The notes beneath the pieces are model-generated. The model saw only the letters and a list, made by a program, of their open reading frames with translations, was not told where the DNA came from and made no database searches. Source: an uncultured Bacteroidales bacterium (GTDB taxonomy: Bacteria; Bacteroidota; Bacteroidia; Bacteroidales; F082). From it: a stretch of DNA of 64,000 nucleotides. Below, piece after piece: positions 1 to 9,250 of the stretch (position 1 is the first letter of the stretch; each line of letters opens with the position of its first letter). The stretch spans positions 78,319-142,318 of the forward strand of contig ONJF01000004.1 in the NCBI GenBank assembly GCA_900318085.1. The letters run 5' to 3'. Position numbers and translations under genes: made by a program.

Positions 1-1736
1 AGGAACTGTCGCGCCTCGTATTTGTGCTGCTCGATCTCACGGAGTTTCTTCTCCCAGATGCCCGTCAGCTCTGCGCTCTTCAACAGGTCCTCATGGATAA
101 GACCGATGAGCTCGATGCCCGTCGGCGTGGGCTCCAGGCTCTTGCGCACTTTTCTGATATAGTTGCGCTTGAACAAGGTCTCGATGATGGCTGCACGCGT
201 GGAAGGTCGACCGATGCCGTTCTCTTTCATCACCTCGCGCAGCGATTCATCATCAACGAGCTTGCCAGCCGTCTCCATGGCACGAAGCAGCGTGGCTTCG
301 GTATAAGGTTTCGGCGGCGAGGTCCACTTCTCGGCCAGCTGCGGCTGGTGCGGTCCGTGCTCACCCTTCTCGAAGATGGGCAAGGTCTTCTCCTCATCCT
401 CCCCTTCTTTGGTCCCTGAGCCCGTCGAAGGGTTCTCTTCTTCCTGTTTCACCGGCTTGATGACCTCTCGCCAGCCTGGCACCAGGATCTGCTTGCCCGA
501 GGTCTTGAACTCCACATCTTCCACCTTGCCCAAAACGGTTGTTGTAGCAAACTGACAATCAGGATAAAACACAGCAATGAAATGACGGCACACCTCGTCA
601 TAGACCTGCTGCTCTGCAAAACTCAATCCCGTCGGCACCACACCCGTCGGGATGATGGCATGGTGGTCGGTGACCTTGCTGTTGTCGAACACCTTCTTGC
701 TTTTGGGCAGTTTCTTGCCCGCCAAAGGCGCGGTGTATTCAGCATAATTGGTCAGCCTCGCCAAGATGTCGGGACATTTGGGATAGATGTCATCACTCAA
801 ATAGGTGGTATCCACACGCGGATAGGTGGTGTATTTCTTCTCGTAGAGGCTCTGGATGGTCTGCAAGGTCTGGTCGGCCGACATGTTGTATTTCTTGTTG
901 CATTCCACCTGCAACGAAGTTAAGTCATACAGCCTTGGTGGGGCTTCGGTGCCTTTCTTGGTGGAGATGTCGGTCACGGTGAACTCCTTCCCTTCCACGC
1001 TCTGCAAGTCTTTTTGTCCGTCTTCCACAGAGCCATATTTGCCCTTGGTGGCGGTGAAAGTCGTATCCCTATAAATCGTTGATAGCACCCAATACGCCTC
1101 TGGCTTAAAGTTCACAATTTCGTGGTAGCGATTGACAATCAGCGCCAAAGTGGGTGTCTGCACCCTGCCAATGGACAACACCTGCCGGTTTTGTCCATAT
1201 TTCAAGGTGTAAAGCCGCGTGGCATTCATGCCCAGCAGCCAGTCGCCGATGGCACGCGAGAGACCCGCCTCATAAAGCAACTGGTATTCCGATTGGTCTT
1301 TCAGGTTCTTAAATCCCTCCCGAATAGACTCTTCTGTCAAAGAAGAGATCCACAGACGCTTCACGGGACACTTTACGGCAGCCTTTTGCATCACCCAGCG
1401 CTGGATGAGCTCACCCTCCTGTCCTGCATCACCGCAGTTCACGATTTCGTCGGCCTTTTGGAATAAGGATTCAATGGTCTTAAACTGCTTCTCCACACCT
1501 TTATCCGCAATGAGCTTGATGCCAAAACGCGGTGGTATCATCGGCAGACGGCTCAACGCCCATGCCTTCCACTGGTCGGTGTAGTCGTGCGGCTCTTTGA
1601 GGGTGCAAAGATGGCCAAAAGTCCATGTCACCTGATAGCCGTTGCCTTCCATGTAACCTTCATGGGTGGCATTGGCGCCCAACACCTTGGCGATGTCGCG
1701 TGCGACGCTTGGCTTTTCGGCAATACAGACGATCAT
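1..1736 (-). CDS. topB: DNA topoisomerase III (partial, runs off left edge)
   Basis: Type IA topoisomerase that relaxes and decatenates DNA through a 5'-phosphotyrosine intermediate. Reading leftward from the ATG at 1736 the frame stays open for 578 codons to the window edge. It begins MIVCIAEKPSVARDIAKVLG, the Toprim start of TopB, followed by the acidic stretch NCGDAGQEGELIQRW. The central domain contains SIGRVQTPTL, and the active-site Tyr lies in KKYTTYPRVDTTYLSDD. Near the edge come the late motifs HHAIIPTG and ENGIGRPSTRAAIIE. The family is usually near 700 residues, so roughly the last 120 are outside the window. A linker near residues 430-445 (ENPSTGSGTKEGEDEEK) is encoded partly by a palindromic repeat. 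The gene ends 11 bp upstream of the next leftward gene and may share a transcript with it. Confidence 0.96.
   Translation of the reverse strand, partial: MIVCIAEKPSVARDIAKVLGANATHEGYMEGNGYQVTWTFGHLCTLKEPHDYTDQWKAWALSRLPMIPPRFGIKLIADKGVEKQFKTIESLFQKADEIVNCGDAGQEGELIQRWVMQKAAVKCPVKRLWISSLTEESIREGFKNLKDQSEYQLLYEAGLSRAIGDWLLGMNATRLYTLKYGQNRQVLSIGRVQTPTLALIVNRYHEIVNFKPEAYWVLSTIYRDTTFTATKGKYGSVEDGQKDLQSVEGKEFTVTDISTKKGTEAPPRLYDLTSLQVECNKKYNMSADQTLQTIQSLYEKKYTTYPRVDTTYLSDDIYPKCPDILARLTNYAEYTAPLAGKKLPKSKKVFDNSKVTDHHAIIPTGVVPTGLSFAEQQVYDEVCRHFIAVFYPDCQFATTTVLGKVEDVEFKTSGKQILVPGWREVIKPVKQEEENPSTGSGTKEGEDEEKTLPIFEKGEHGPHQPQLAEKWTSPPKPYTEATLLRAMETAGKLVDDESLREVMKENGIGRPSTRAAIIETLFKRNYIRKVRKSLEPTPTGIELIGLIHEDLLKSAELTGIWEKKLREIEQHKYEARQF
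411..432. repeat. Short palindromic repeat inside topB
   Basis: GGTCCCTGAGCCCGTCGAAGGG lies in frame within topB and encodes part of a flexible linker. A related stretch with the same GGTCCCTGAGCC start and GTCGAAG/CGAAGGG elements lies in another gene at 40781-40830, which marks it as a dispersed repeat that can be tolerated in coding sequence. Confidence 0.5.
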
Positions 1737-1747
1737 TAGTTGAGAGT

Positions 1748-4051
1748 CTAGGGTTTAGAGTTGGGGAATTCAGATTTCAGGTCTGCCGCATGTAACTTCA
1801 TCAGGTATTCTGCCTTGTCTTTTTGCGCCACAAACCACAACAAATCAGCGGCTTGGAAAGTAATCCTGGCCGAGGGGTTCAGGATGAACTGTCCGTCACG
1901 CTCGATGGCAATCACCATGGCATCGTACTTGTCGGCAAAGCCGGAATCCTTCAATGCCACGCCAATCAAAGGGCTGTCAGGCTCAACCTCCACCTTGTAA
2001 AGGTCCACCTCACCCTCTTCATGCTCATGGATCAACGCGTCGTCAAAGACCTCCACCTTGGGCAACAGCAGCCGCAGATGGTCCTCATGGCCTACAAAGG
2101 TGATCTTGTCGAAGGGAAACAGCTGGAAATCAGATTTGGGCAACTCAAAGATCTGTTTGCCTCTTTCCACACTCACCACACTCACATTGTAGTTGTCGCG
2201 GAAGTCGGTGTCCTTGATGATGATTCCTGAATAGGGACTGTCGGGACTCAAGGTCATCTTCTGCAAGTGGCAGTTTTCCTGCAAGATTTCAGGGATGGCA
2301 AACACTTGCACCGACTGACGCTTATTGAGGTTGTCCATAAAGCGTCCTTCAATGCGCTTATAGAACTTCATCGCCGGACTCAACGCCTTAAGCATAATGG
2401 TGTAAATCAAGGCGAATCCGATATTGATCAAATGATACCAAGGCGAACCTACACCAAGATTGGACCAGAACAGGCCATTCAGGAAGTGCTGGATGATGAC
2501 ATAAGCCGACACCCAGACAATGATGGTGCGCAAGAGGAAAACAATGAGAATCAAAGTCCTGTTAAACTTACTGGCATCCATGAGCTTATGCGTGGTCTTC
2601 ACCAGCGTATGCTTGAAACCCATCGCCCAAAGGAAAGGTGCCGTAAGAATCAGCGACAAGGCCGTGCTGATGGCCGCATTCCACGGACGCGGGACATATT
2701 TGATGATGAACGAGCAGATGAAGAACGAAATCAGCACTACTGCAATCACAATGGCGGAGTAGATCACGATGTTTTTGAGCTGTCGCATCATAAAACTTGC
2801 CATGTTGACCTTTTTACCACTCTTCACCTTGATGCCCGACTCGTTGTTTTCCAACTTCTTAAGCCATCTTTCAGGGAAATGCTTCGTCACCCAATGATAG
2901 GTGGGCAAGGCCGCCTTGATGGCATAGGGCGTGATGAATGTGGTGATGATCGACACCGAGACGATGATGGGATACAGAAACTCGTCGATGACACCGAAAC
3001 TCATGCCCAAGGTGGCGATGATAAACGAGAACTCACCGATTTGACTGAAACAGAATCCACCTTGCAAAGCCTGCTTCAAGCCCAGACCGGCAATCAGACG
3101 ACCTGCCACATTACTCAAAGGCTTGAAGAACAACAGCACCACGGTGATGACCAGAATCTGCCACCAGTAGTTGACCAAGATCTGCGGGTCGACCATCATG
3201 CCCACCGACACGAAAAACACAGCACCAAACAAATTCTTGATGGGAGTCGTGACTTTATGGATCGCTTCTGCCTCAAGTGTTTCGGCCAAAATGGAGCCCA
3301 TGATGAACGCGCCCAATGCCGACGAGAATCCCGCCAAATTAGCCAGCACAACCATCAGGAAGCACAGACCCACCGAAAACACCGTCAGTGTCTCCTCAGA
3401 CATAAACTTCCTTGCCCAACGCAAGATGGTAGGCACCAAAAAGATGCCACCCAAGAACCACACCAACAAGAAGAACACCAGTTTCAACATGCTGGAAACC
3501 AATTGCATCCCATCGAAGGTCTTGCTCACGGCAAGCGTAGATAGGATAACCATCAAAAGGACGGCCTCAAGGTCCTCCACCACCAACTCGCCGATGACAT
3601 TGCCGCTGAATTTCTCGCGATGCAACTTCATGTCATCGAAAGCCTTAGCAATAATCGTCGTCGAAGAAATAGAGAGCATGGCGCCAAGAAAGATGCAGTC
3701 CATCTGGCTCCAGCCTAAGGCCTTTCCAAGCAAGAAACCGACCACACACATGGTCACCAATTCGGTCAACGCCGTCACGCCGACCGTCCCTCCCACCTTC
3801 TTCAGCTTCTTGAAGCTAAACTCCAATCCAATACCAAAGAGCATGAACACCATACCGATTTCGCTCCATGTCTCCACACTCGTGTGGTCTTTGATGACAG
3901 GAAACCACTCGAAATTGGGGCCAATCAAGAATCCTGCGATGATATAGCCCAACACAACGGGTTGTTTCATCCACTTGAAAATCACCGTGGTGAGACCAGC
4001 CGTAACCAATATCAGAGCGAGGTCGGAAAACAGTGCAGGTAGGGATTCCAT
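1748..4051 (-). CDS. CPA2-family cation/proton antiporter with TrkA-C domains
   Basis: Inner-membrane monovalent cation:proton antiporter (KefB/C-like, CPA2). Residues about 5-390 form the multi-span exchanger domain, with characteristic stretches GAMLSISSTTIIAKAF, GELVVEDLEAVLLMV, FSSALGAFIMGSILAETLEA and FFVSVGMMVDP. Four or so extra membrane segments follow (about 420-570), then two cytosolic TrkA-C/RCK-C-like modules (about 585-750) that usually gate transport in response to ligands. At 767 residues it is longer than plain Kef proteins because of the extra membrane block. It is a close paralogue of the next gene; only 5 bp separate the two, so they are very probably cotranscribed from the promoter at 6368-6398. 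The ion carried (K+ or Na+) cannot be read from sequence. Confidence 0.9.
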   Translation of the reverse strand: MESLPALFSDLALILVTAGLTTVIFKWMKQPVVLGYIIAGFLIGPNFEWFPVIKDHTSVETWSEIGMVFMLFGIGLEFSFKKLKKVGGTVGVTALTELVTMCVVGFLLGKALGWSQMDCIFLGAMLSISSTTIIAKAFDDMKLHREKFSGNVIGELVVEDLEAVLLMVILSTLAVSKTFDGMQLVSSMLKLVFFLLVWFLGGIFLVPTILRWARKFMSEETLTVFSVGLCFLMVVLANLAGFSSALGAFIMGSILAETLEAEAIHKVTTPIKNLFGAVFFVSVGMMVDPQILVNYWWQILVITVVLLFFKPLSNVAGRLIAGLGLKQALQGGFCFSQIGEFSFIIATLGMSFGVIDEFLYPIIVSVSIITTFITPYAIKAALPTYHWVTKHFPERWLKKLENNESGIKVKSGKKVNMASFMMRQLKNIVIYSAIVIAVVLISFFICSFIIKYVPRPWNAAISTALSLILTAPFLWAMGFKHTLVKTTHKLMDASKFNRTLILIVFLLRTIIVWVSAYVIIQHFLNGLFWSNLGVGSPWYHLINIGFALIYTIMLKALSPAMKFYKRIEGRFMDNLNKRQSVQVFAIPEILQENCHLQKMTLSPDSPYSGIIIKDTDFRDNYNVSVVSVERGKQIFELPKSDFQLFPFDKITFVGHEDHLRLLLPKVEVFDDALIHEHEEGEVDLYKVEVEPDSPLIGVALKDSGFADKYDAMVIAIERDGQFILNPSARITFQAADLLWFVAQKDKAEYLMKLHAADLKSEFPNSKP

Positions 4052-4056
4052 AGTTA

Positions 4057-6348
4057 TCAGTTATCAGTTGTCGGTTGTTCAGTTTCGTAGGCGTATTGCA
4101 TCAATGCCTTGGCGTTGGTTTCGGTGGAGACAAACCAAACCGTATCGCCTTGTTGGAACACAAACGAGGCTGCTGGATTAAGGAAGAATTCCTTGTCGCG
4201 TTCAATGGCAATCACCATGGCATTGAAGCGATTGAGTATGTCGGAATCATGAAGTGAAACCCCTACAAAACGGCTGTTAGGACCCACAACCGAGTTATGG
4301 ATATTGACATCACTCTCGGGTCGTTCCTTGATAAGCACATCATCTTCCACCTCGATGAACGGTCGGAGTTTGGCCAGTTGCTCTTCGGTACCTATGAAAG
4401 TCACCTCGTCGTCGGGATATAATATGAAGTCGCGGCGGGGCAGGTCGATGAACTCATCGGCTCGGTCAACACACACTACACTGGTCCCATAGGTTTGACG
4501 GAAGTCCGTCTCGCGTATGCGTTGGCCCACATATTGGCTCTTTGGGCTCAAGGCCATCTTCTCCATAGCGAAATTCTCCTGCAACACCTCGGGCAACACG
4601 AACGATTTCATGGTCTCGCGTTTATTCATGTTTTCAAGGAATCGACGCTCGATGGTCTCATACCAATGCATGATTGGCGTAATCACACGGAGAACGACGA
4701 CATAAAAAGCCGCCAGACCCATGGCAATCAGGTGGTAAGGCATATTCAGGCCAAGACTTGCCCAAAAATCGGCACCCAAAAAATGGTTGTGGATGTTGAC
4801 CGCAACACCCCAAACAAGGAGGATGCGTATGATGAATATCAACCTAACGGATTTCTTGTTGAACTGACTCTTTGCCATCAGTTTTCTAGTCGTTTTTAGC
4901 ATGCCGTGCTTGAAGGCCACCGCCCATAGGAAGGGCGACATGACCAGCAGGGTGACGGCCAACGAAACCAAGCCACTAACAGGTTGAGGCACATAGTCTT
5001 GGATAAACTTACAGAGCGAGAAGCAAATCAGCATCAAGGCGACGATGATGGAAGCATATAGCACCAAGTTCTTTAGTTGACTCAAGATATAAGCCTTCAT
5101 CGTCATTTCCTCACCATTCGCCGATTTCACGGCTTTTTCCTGGCTTCCAAAACCGTTTTTCCAACTATCAGGCACTTTCTTCTCAATCCAATGGAATAGC
5201 GGCTCACCGCCTTTAATCATATAAGGAGTGAGGAAGGTGGTGATGATGGACACAGAGACGATGATGGGATACAGGAAATCGTCGATGACACCAAAACTCA
5301 TACCCACCGTAGCAATGATGAACGAGAACTCACCGATTTGGCCAAAACACATGCCCGCACGAACAGCGTTGTGGAGGTTATCGCCCGAAAACAGCATACC
5401 CAGACCCGAGCTCAAGGATTTCAGCACGACCACAACCACGGTGATGACCAGAATCTGCCACCAATATTGCACCAAGATGGCAGGATTAACCATCATGCCG
5501 ACCGAAACGAAGAACACAGCTCCAAACAGGTTCTTGATGGGAGCGGTGAGTTTGTGAATCATCTCGGCCTCAAGTGTTTCGGCCAAGATGGAACCCATAA
5601 TGAAGGCGCCCAAAGCCGACGAGAAACCCGCTTTGTTGGCGAGCCAAACCATGAAGAAACAAAGACCGACGGCAAACACCGTCAAGGTCTCTTCCGACAT
5701 GAACTTACGGACCCATTTGAGGATGGTCGGGATGAGGAACACGCCACCGACATACCACACCAATAGGAAGAAAATAAGTCGGACCACGCTCATCACCAGC
5801 TCCTTCCCATCCAAGGTCGCGCTGACCGCCATGGTGGAAAGTACCACCATCATCAGGATGGCCGCCAGGTCTTCAACCACCAGAACGCCAATAACACTCC
5901 CCGTGAAGCGTTCCCCTTTCATCTTCAAGTCATCGAAAGCCTTGGCGATGATGGTCGTGGACGACATGGAAAGCATGGCTCCCAGGAAGATGCTGTCCAT
6001 CTGCGACCAACCCATCAGTTTGCCTAGGATAAAACCTATAAGACACATCGACACCAGTTCCGTCAAGGCCGTGATGCCCACCGTACCGGCCTGTTTCTTC
6101 AGCTTCTTGAAACTGAATTCCAGACCGATGGCAAACAGCAAGAACACCATTCCAATTTCGCTCCATATCTCAACACTTTCATGGTCGTTGATGACGGGGA
6201 ACCAAGGAAAATAGGGTCCAATGAGCAGACCTGCAATGATATAGCCCAATACCAAGGGCTGTTTCAACCATTTAAAAAGAACTGTCGTGACACCTGCCGT
6301 AACCAATATCAAGGCAAGGTCGGAAAATAAAGCGGGTAAAGACTCCAT
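4057..6348 (-). CDS. CPA2-family cation/proton antiporter, second paralogue
   Basis: Same architecture as its downstream neighbour: exchanger domain (about 1-390), an additional membrane block, and a C-terminal pair of TrkA-C-like domains, 763 residues. I place the start at the ATG at 6348 (MESLPALFSDLALILVTAG), because the neighbour starts with the identical residues MESLPALFSDLALILVTAG; a longer in-frame ATG ten codons upstream lacks such support and lies close to the promoter. Key stretches are GVLVVEDLAAILMMV and FFVSVGMMVNP. The pair looks like a tandem duplication with moderate divergence. The promoter-proximal position makes this the first gene of the operon. Function is inferred from family; substrate unknown. 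Confidence 0.9.
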   Translation of the reverse strand: MESLPALFSDLALILVTAGVTTVLFKWLKQPLVLGYIIAGLLIGPYFPWFPVINDHESVEIWSEIGMVFLLFAIGLEFSFKKLKKQAGTVGITALTELVSMCLIGFILGKLMGWSQMDSIFLGAMLSMSSTTIIAKAFDDLKMKGERFTGSVIGVLVVEDLAAILMMVVLSTMAVSATLDGKELVMSVVRLIFFLLVWYVGGVFLIPTILKWVRKFMSEETLTVFAVGLCFFMVWLANKAGFSSALGAFIMGSILAETLEAEMIHKLTAPIKNLFGAVFFVSVGMMVNPAILVQYWWQILVITVVVVVLKSLSSGLGMLFSGDNLHNAVRAGMCFGQIGEFSFIIATVGMSFGVIDDFLYPIIVSVSIITTFLTPYMIKGGEPLFHWIEKKVPDSWKNGFGSQEKAVKSANGEEMTMKAYILSQLKNLVLYASIIVALMLICFSLCKFIQDYVPQPVSGLVSLAVTLLVMSPFLWAVAFKHGMLKTTRKLMAKSQFNKKSVRLIFIIRILLVWGVAVNIHNHFLGADFWASLGLNMPYHLIAMGLAAFYVVVLRVITPIMHWYETIERRFLENMNKRETMKSFVLPEVLQENFAMEKMALSPKSQYVGQRIRETDFRQTYGTSVVCVDRADEFIDLPRRDFILYPDDEVTFIGTEEQLAKLRPFIEVEDDVLIKERPESDVNIHNSVVGPNSRFVGVSLHDSDILNRFNAMVIAIERDKEFFLNPAASFVFQQGDTVWFVSTETNAKALMQYAYETEQPTTDN

Positions 6349-6367
6349 AACATTGCTTTTGTTGCTG

Positions 6368-6398
6368 CAAAAATACAAACAAAATCAATAACTAGCAA
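6368..6398 (-). promoter_or_regulatory. Bacteroidota-type promoter for antiporter operon
   Basis: On the minus strand TTTG (6398-6395), 19 bp, then TATTTTTG (6375-6368), matching the TTTG/TAnnTTTG pattern, 20 bp before the antiporter ATG. Confidence 0.6.
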
Positions 6399-6410
6399 AA
6401 CCAAAAAACA

Positions 6411-6621
6411 TCAAAACCAAATCTCATCATTTATTCTTGCCTCGACCTCGTCTTCAATCTTATCGGGAAGCGAGAAGAAAAAAATCGATATGCGTCAGCG
6501 CCTCAATCTCGTCGATGGTCATGGCATATGACTTCATAGGTTCCTCAAGGCTCTTGACATGAGCACAAGAGAACTGCAAAGCCACGAACAATACGGTAAT
6601 TATGCGTAACAAGTCCCCCAT
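6411..6621 (-). pseudogene. Remnant of a DNA/RNA non-specific endonuclease
   Basis: An ATG at 6621 opens a lipoprotein-like N-terminus (hydrophobic stretch then FSCAHVKS) that joins directly to KSYAMTIDEIEALTHIDFF, which resembles the extreme C-terminus of Bacteroidota NUC-family endonucleases (typically TVDEVEALTGIDFF...LPDDIE). The frame then stops at 6460, but shifting by one base in the T7 run near 6480 continues as FSLPDKIEDEVEARINDEIW to a TGA at 6411. The catalytic core (DRGH motif region) is absent. So an internal deletion plus a homopolymer frameshift has left only the two ends. A possible promoter element TATTTTTG lies at 6669-6662. Alternative: an unrelated small lipoprotein. Confidence 0.5.
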
Positions 6622-6680
6622 TTGCCATTTAACATTTGTAGCGAAAACCAGTTCAAGGCTGCAAAAATAGCAAAAAAGCT

Positions 6681-8510
6681 TTATTCCGCAAACATCCCGT
6701 CGATAAGGTCTTTGTAGTGTTCCGCAATGATCTTACGGCGAATCTTGAGGCTCGGCGTCATCTCTCCGTCGTCGATGGTCCACTCGTGGTCCAGAAGCTC
6801 GAAGCGCTTGATTTTCTCATAGTCACCGAAGAACCTGTTGTAGGCGTCCACCTCCTTGCGATAACGGTCGTTGACAGCTTTCTGCTTGATTATTTCAGCG
6901 TTGGTGCTATAAGGGATATGGTTCTCCTCGCACCATACCTTCAAATGCTCGAAGTTAGGCACAATCAAGGCCGCGGCGAACTTCTGGTTTTCGCCCACCA
7001 CCATGATGCTGCTGATGAACGGCGACTCCGTAAAACGGTTCTCAATGAGTGCGGGCGAGATGTACTTACCCATCGAATCCTTAAAGATTTCCTTCATACG
7101 ACCCGTGATCTTCAGCAAGCCGTCTTCATCGAACTCACCGATGTCGCCCGTATGGAAGTAGCCCTCTTCGTCGATGGCGATACGGGTCTGCTCCTCATCT
7201 TTGTAATAGCCCTTCATCACTGGCGAGCCCTTCACAAGAATCTCTCCCGACTCCGGGTCGATCTTGAACTGCACGCTGCTGCATGGTACGCCCACCGTTC
7301 CTGCCTTGATGACACCCAAGGCGAGGCTGTTGGTGGCAATCACGGGCGAGGTCTCGGTCAGACCGTAGCCCTCGACAATCGGGATGTTCATGGCGGCAAA
7401 CAAGCGCACCAAACGGGGCTGCAAGCTGGCGCCACCCGAAATGATGAACTCCAAACGACCACCAAACGCCTTCCTCACATCCTTGAACACCAAACTATTG
7501 GCGATATGCAACTTAAAACGATAGGCACGGTTGATTTTCTTCTCCGTCTCGTCGTAACGCTCGGCCAACTGGAAAGCCCAATAGAAGATCCGTTTCTTCA
7601 GTCCTTTCAGTTTGTCGCCTTTACGGACAATGCCATTATAAACCTTCTCGATGACACGAGGCACCGTGGTGAAGTGTTCAGGCTTGATTTCGGCGATATC
7701 GCGCATGATGGTGCCGAAGTTCTCCACATAATAGGTCGAGTTGCCGAGATAGAGGTGCGTGAACAACACCGAACGCTCGTAGATGTGCGACAACGGCAAG
7801 AAACTCACCACTTTGTGTGAGCTGGGAACAGGATAATGCGGTCCATAGTGGGCAACACAACTCATCAGGTTGTAATGCGTCAGCATGACACCCTTGGGGG
7901 TGCCCAGCGTGCCTGAAGTGTAAATGATGGTTGCCACATCATCGGGGGCAACGGCATCTTTAGCCGCCTGAAGCCTGGCAAGGCTCTTTTTGTCCACCTT
8001 CACCGAGACCATCAAGCCACGCAGGGTCATCATACCCTCCACGGGATTGAAGGCAAACTCTTTCGGACGGACAGGCATGGCGTCAAGGACGCCTTTGATT
8101 TTATTGTGAAGCAACGAACCTTCAACGAAGACAATCTTGGGGTCGGCATGGTTGAGGATATGCTCGAAATCGCTCTGACGCACCGTGGGATAAATGGGCA
8201 CCAAGATGGCGCCAATCTGCTGCACGGCGAAGTCCACCATGTTCCACTGCGGGCAGTTGTTGGAGACCACGGCAACGCGGTCGCCTTTACCCACGCCCAA
8301 GCCGATCAACCCTTGGCTGATGGTATCGGTCATCTTCACGAAGTCACGGCTGATATATTTCTTCCATTCACCGTCGACCTTGCAGGCAAACATGACCTTC
8401 TTTTTGCCATATTTCTCCACGAACCTCGGCAACAGGTCGAAAGTGCGCGGAGGTATGTCAGCATAAGGCTGAACGGTTTTCTTTTTGTTTTTATTCTTTT
8501 CCATATCCAC
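6681..8510 (-). CDS. Long-chain fatty acid--CoA ligase (AMP-binding)
   Basis: ATP-dependent acyl-CoA synthetase of the FadD/long-chain ANL class, which activates fatty acids through an acyl-adenylate. The 609-residue protein shows the P-loop-like AMP-binding signature TIIYTSGTLGTPKGVMLTH (about 195), GYGLTETSPVIA (about 372), and the hinge region YFHTGDIGEFDEDGLLKITGR (about 445). The Lys-rich N-terminus (MEKNKNKKK) has no signal peptide, so it is cytosolic or membrane-peripheral. The first ATG is at 8510; a second two codons later is equally possible. It is divergent from the phosphopantetheinyl transferase gene. Chain-length preference cannot be told. Confidence 0.93.
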   Translation of the reverse strand: MDMEKNKNKKKTVQPYADIPPRTFDLLPRFVEKYGKKKVMFACKVDGEWKKYISRDFVKMTDTISQGLIGLGVGKGDRVAVVSNNCPQWNMVDFAVQQIGAILVPIYPTVRQSDFEHILNHADPKIVFVEGSLLHNKIKGVLDAMPVRPKEFAFNPVEGMMTLRGLMVSVKVDKKSLARLQAAKDAVAPDDVATIIYTSGTLGTPKGVMLTHYNLMSCVAHYGPHYPVPSSHKVVSFLPLSHIYERSVLFTHLYLGNSTYYVENFGTIMRDIAEIKPEHFTTVPRVIEKVYNGIVRKGDKLKGLKKRIFYWAFQLAERYDETEKKINRAYRFKLHIANSLVFKDVRKAFGGRLEFIISGGASLQPRLVRLFAAMNIPIVEGYGLTETSPVIATNSLALGVIKAGTVGVPCSSVQFKIDPESGEILVKGSPVMKGYYKDEEQTRIAIDEEGYFHTGDIGEFDEDGLLKITGRMKEIFKDSMGKYISPALIENRFTESPFISSIMVVGENQKFAAALIVPNFEHLKVWCEENHIPYSTNAEIIKQKAVNDRYRKEVDAYNRFFGDYEKIKRFELLDHEWTIDDGEMTPSLKIRRKIIAEHYKDLIDGMFAE

Positions 8511-8616
8511 TGAATAATCGTTGCGAAAATAGGATTAATTTTCATCTTCTCGTCATTTTATCCAAACGAAAGTGCTTTTTCTGAACAAACGAGGGGATTT
8601 TGTCACCGAAATTATT

Positions 8617-8650
8617 TTTGCAACCATTTGTATAAGAATAACTATATTTG
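8617..8650 (+). promoter_or_regulatory. Promoter for phosphopantetheinyl transferase gene
   Basis: TTTG (8617-8620), 22 bp, then TATATTTG (8643-8650); the ATG of the following gene is 19 bp downstream. Confidence 0.6.
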
Positions 8651-8668
8651 CATCGAGATAAAACGAAC

Positions 8669-9241
8669 ATGATCTCCATTTTCGACGATATGGCCCAAGT
8701 CACCGAATCCGAAGTGAGACGGATGCTGCCTTTAGTGGATGAGCAACGCCGCGAAGAAGCCCTTCGCTACAAGCATCTCTTTGGTCAGTTCGCTTGCCTG
8801 AAGTCTTGGTTGATGCTGCAAGACCTTTTGAAGCCATTGGGAATCAAAGATCTAGAAATGGTTTATAACGACCATGGCAAGCCTTTCTTGGTCCATTACC
8901 CCGAGGTGTATTTCAACCTCAGCCATTGCAAGAATGGCATCGCCGTGGCGGTCGACTTCTCCCCTATCGGCATCGACATCGAGAGCTTCCGAAGCAGCAA
9001 CCTCGCCCTCTTAAGCAAGACGATGAATGCCCCCGAGACGGAATGGATACTCGCCTCTGCCGACCCGGTGGAGACCTTCACGCAATATTGGACCAAAAAA
9101 GAAGCGGTGGTGAAAATGCGCGGCACGGGCATCATCGACGACTTGCACCATGTGCTCGACGGTGAAGGCTACCGACTGGAGACGCATATTAATAGAGAAA
9201 AACGCTACGCGTTCAGCATAGCGTTTTCCCAAATTCCCTGA
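8669..9241 (+). CDS. 4'-phosphopantetheinyl transferase superfamily protein
   Basis: Transfers the phosphopantetheine arm of CoA to a carrier-protein serine. The 190-residue product (start MISIFDD at 8669, placed by the promoter that ends at 8650; an in-frame TTG-type start upstream would lie on the promoter) shows the Sfp-type motifs IGIDIESF (metal-binding Asp/Glu) and FTQYWTKKEAVVKMRGTGI. Before these comes the usual FNLSHCKNGIAVAVD. Length fits the compact Sfp/HetI class rather than AcpS. No polyketide or peptide synthetase is nearby, so the target (acyl carrier protein or a secondary-metabolite carrier) is open. It ends convergently against carbamate kinase, 9 bp apart. Confidence 0.9.
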   Translation: MISIFDDMAQVTESEVRRMLPLVDEQRREEALRYKHLFGQFACLKSWLMLQDLLKPLGIKDLEMVYNDHGKPFLVHYPEVYFNLSHCKNGIAVAVDFSPIGIDIESFRSSNLALLSKTMNAPETEWILASADPVETFTQYWTKKEAVVKMRGTGIIDDLHHVLDGEGYRLETHINREKRYAFSIAFSQIP

Positions 9242-9250
9242 TGTTACAGG

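Noticed and set aside
2267-3544. 425-codon plus-strand frame opposite the antiporter gene
   Set aside because: His/Gln/Asp-rich shadow of a well-supported membrane protein on the other strand.
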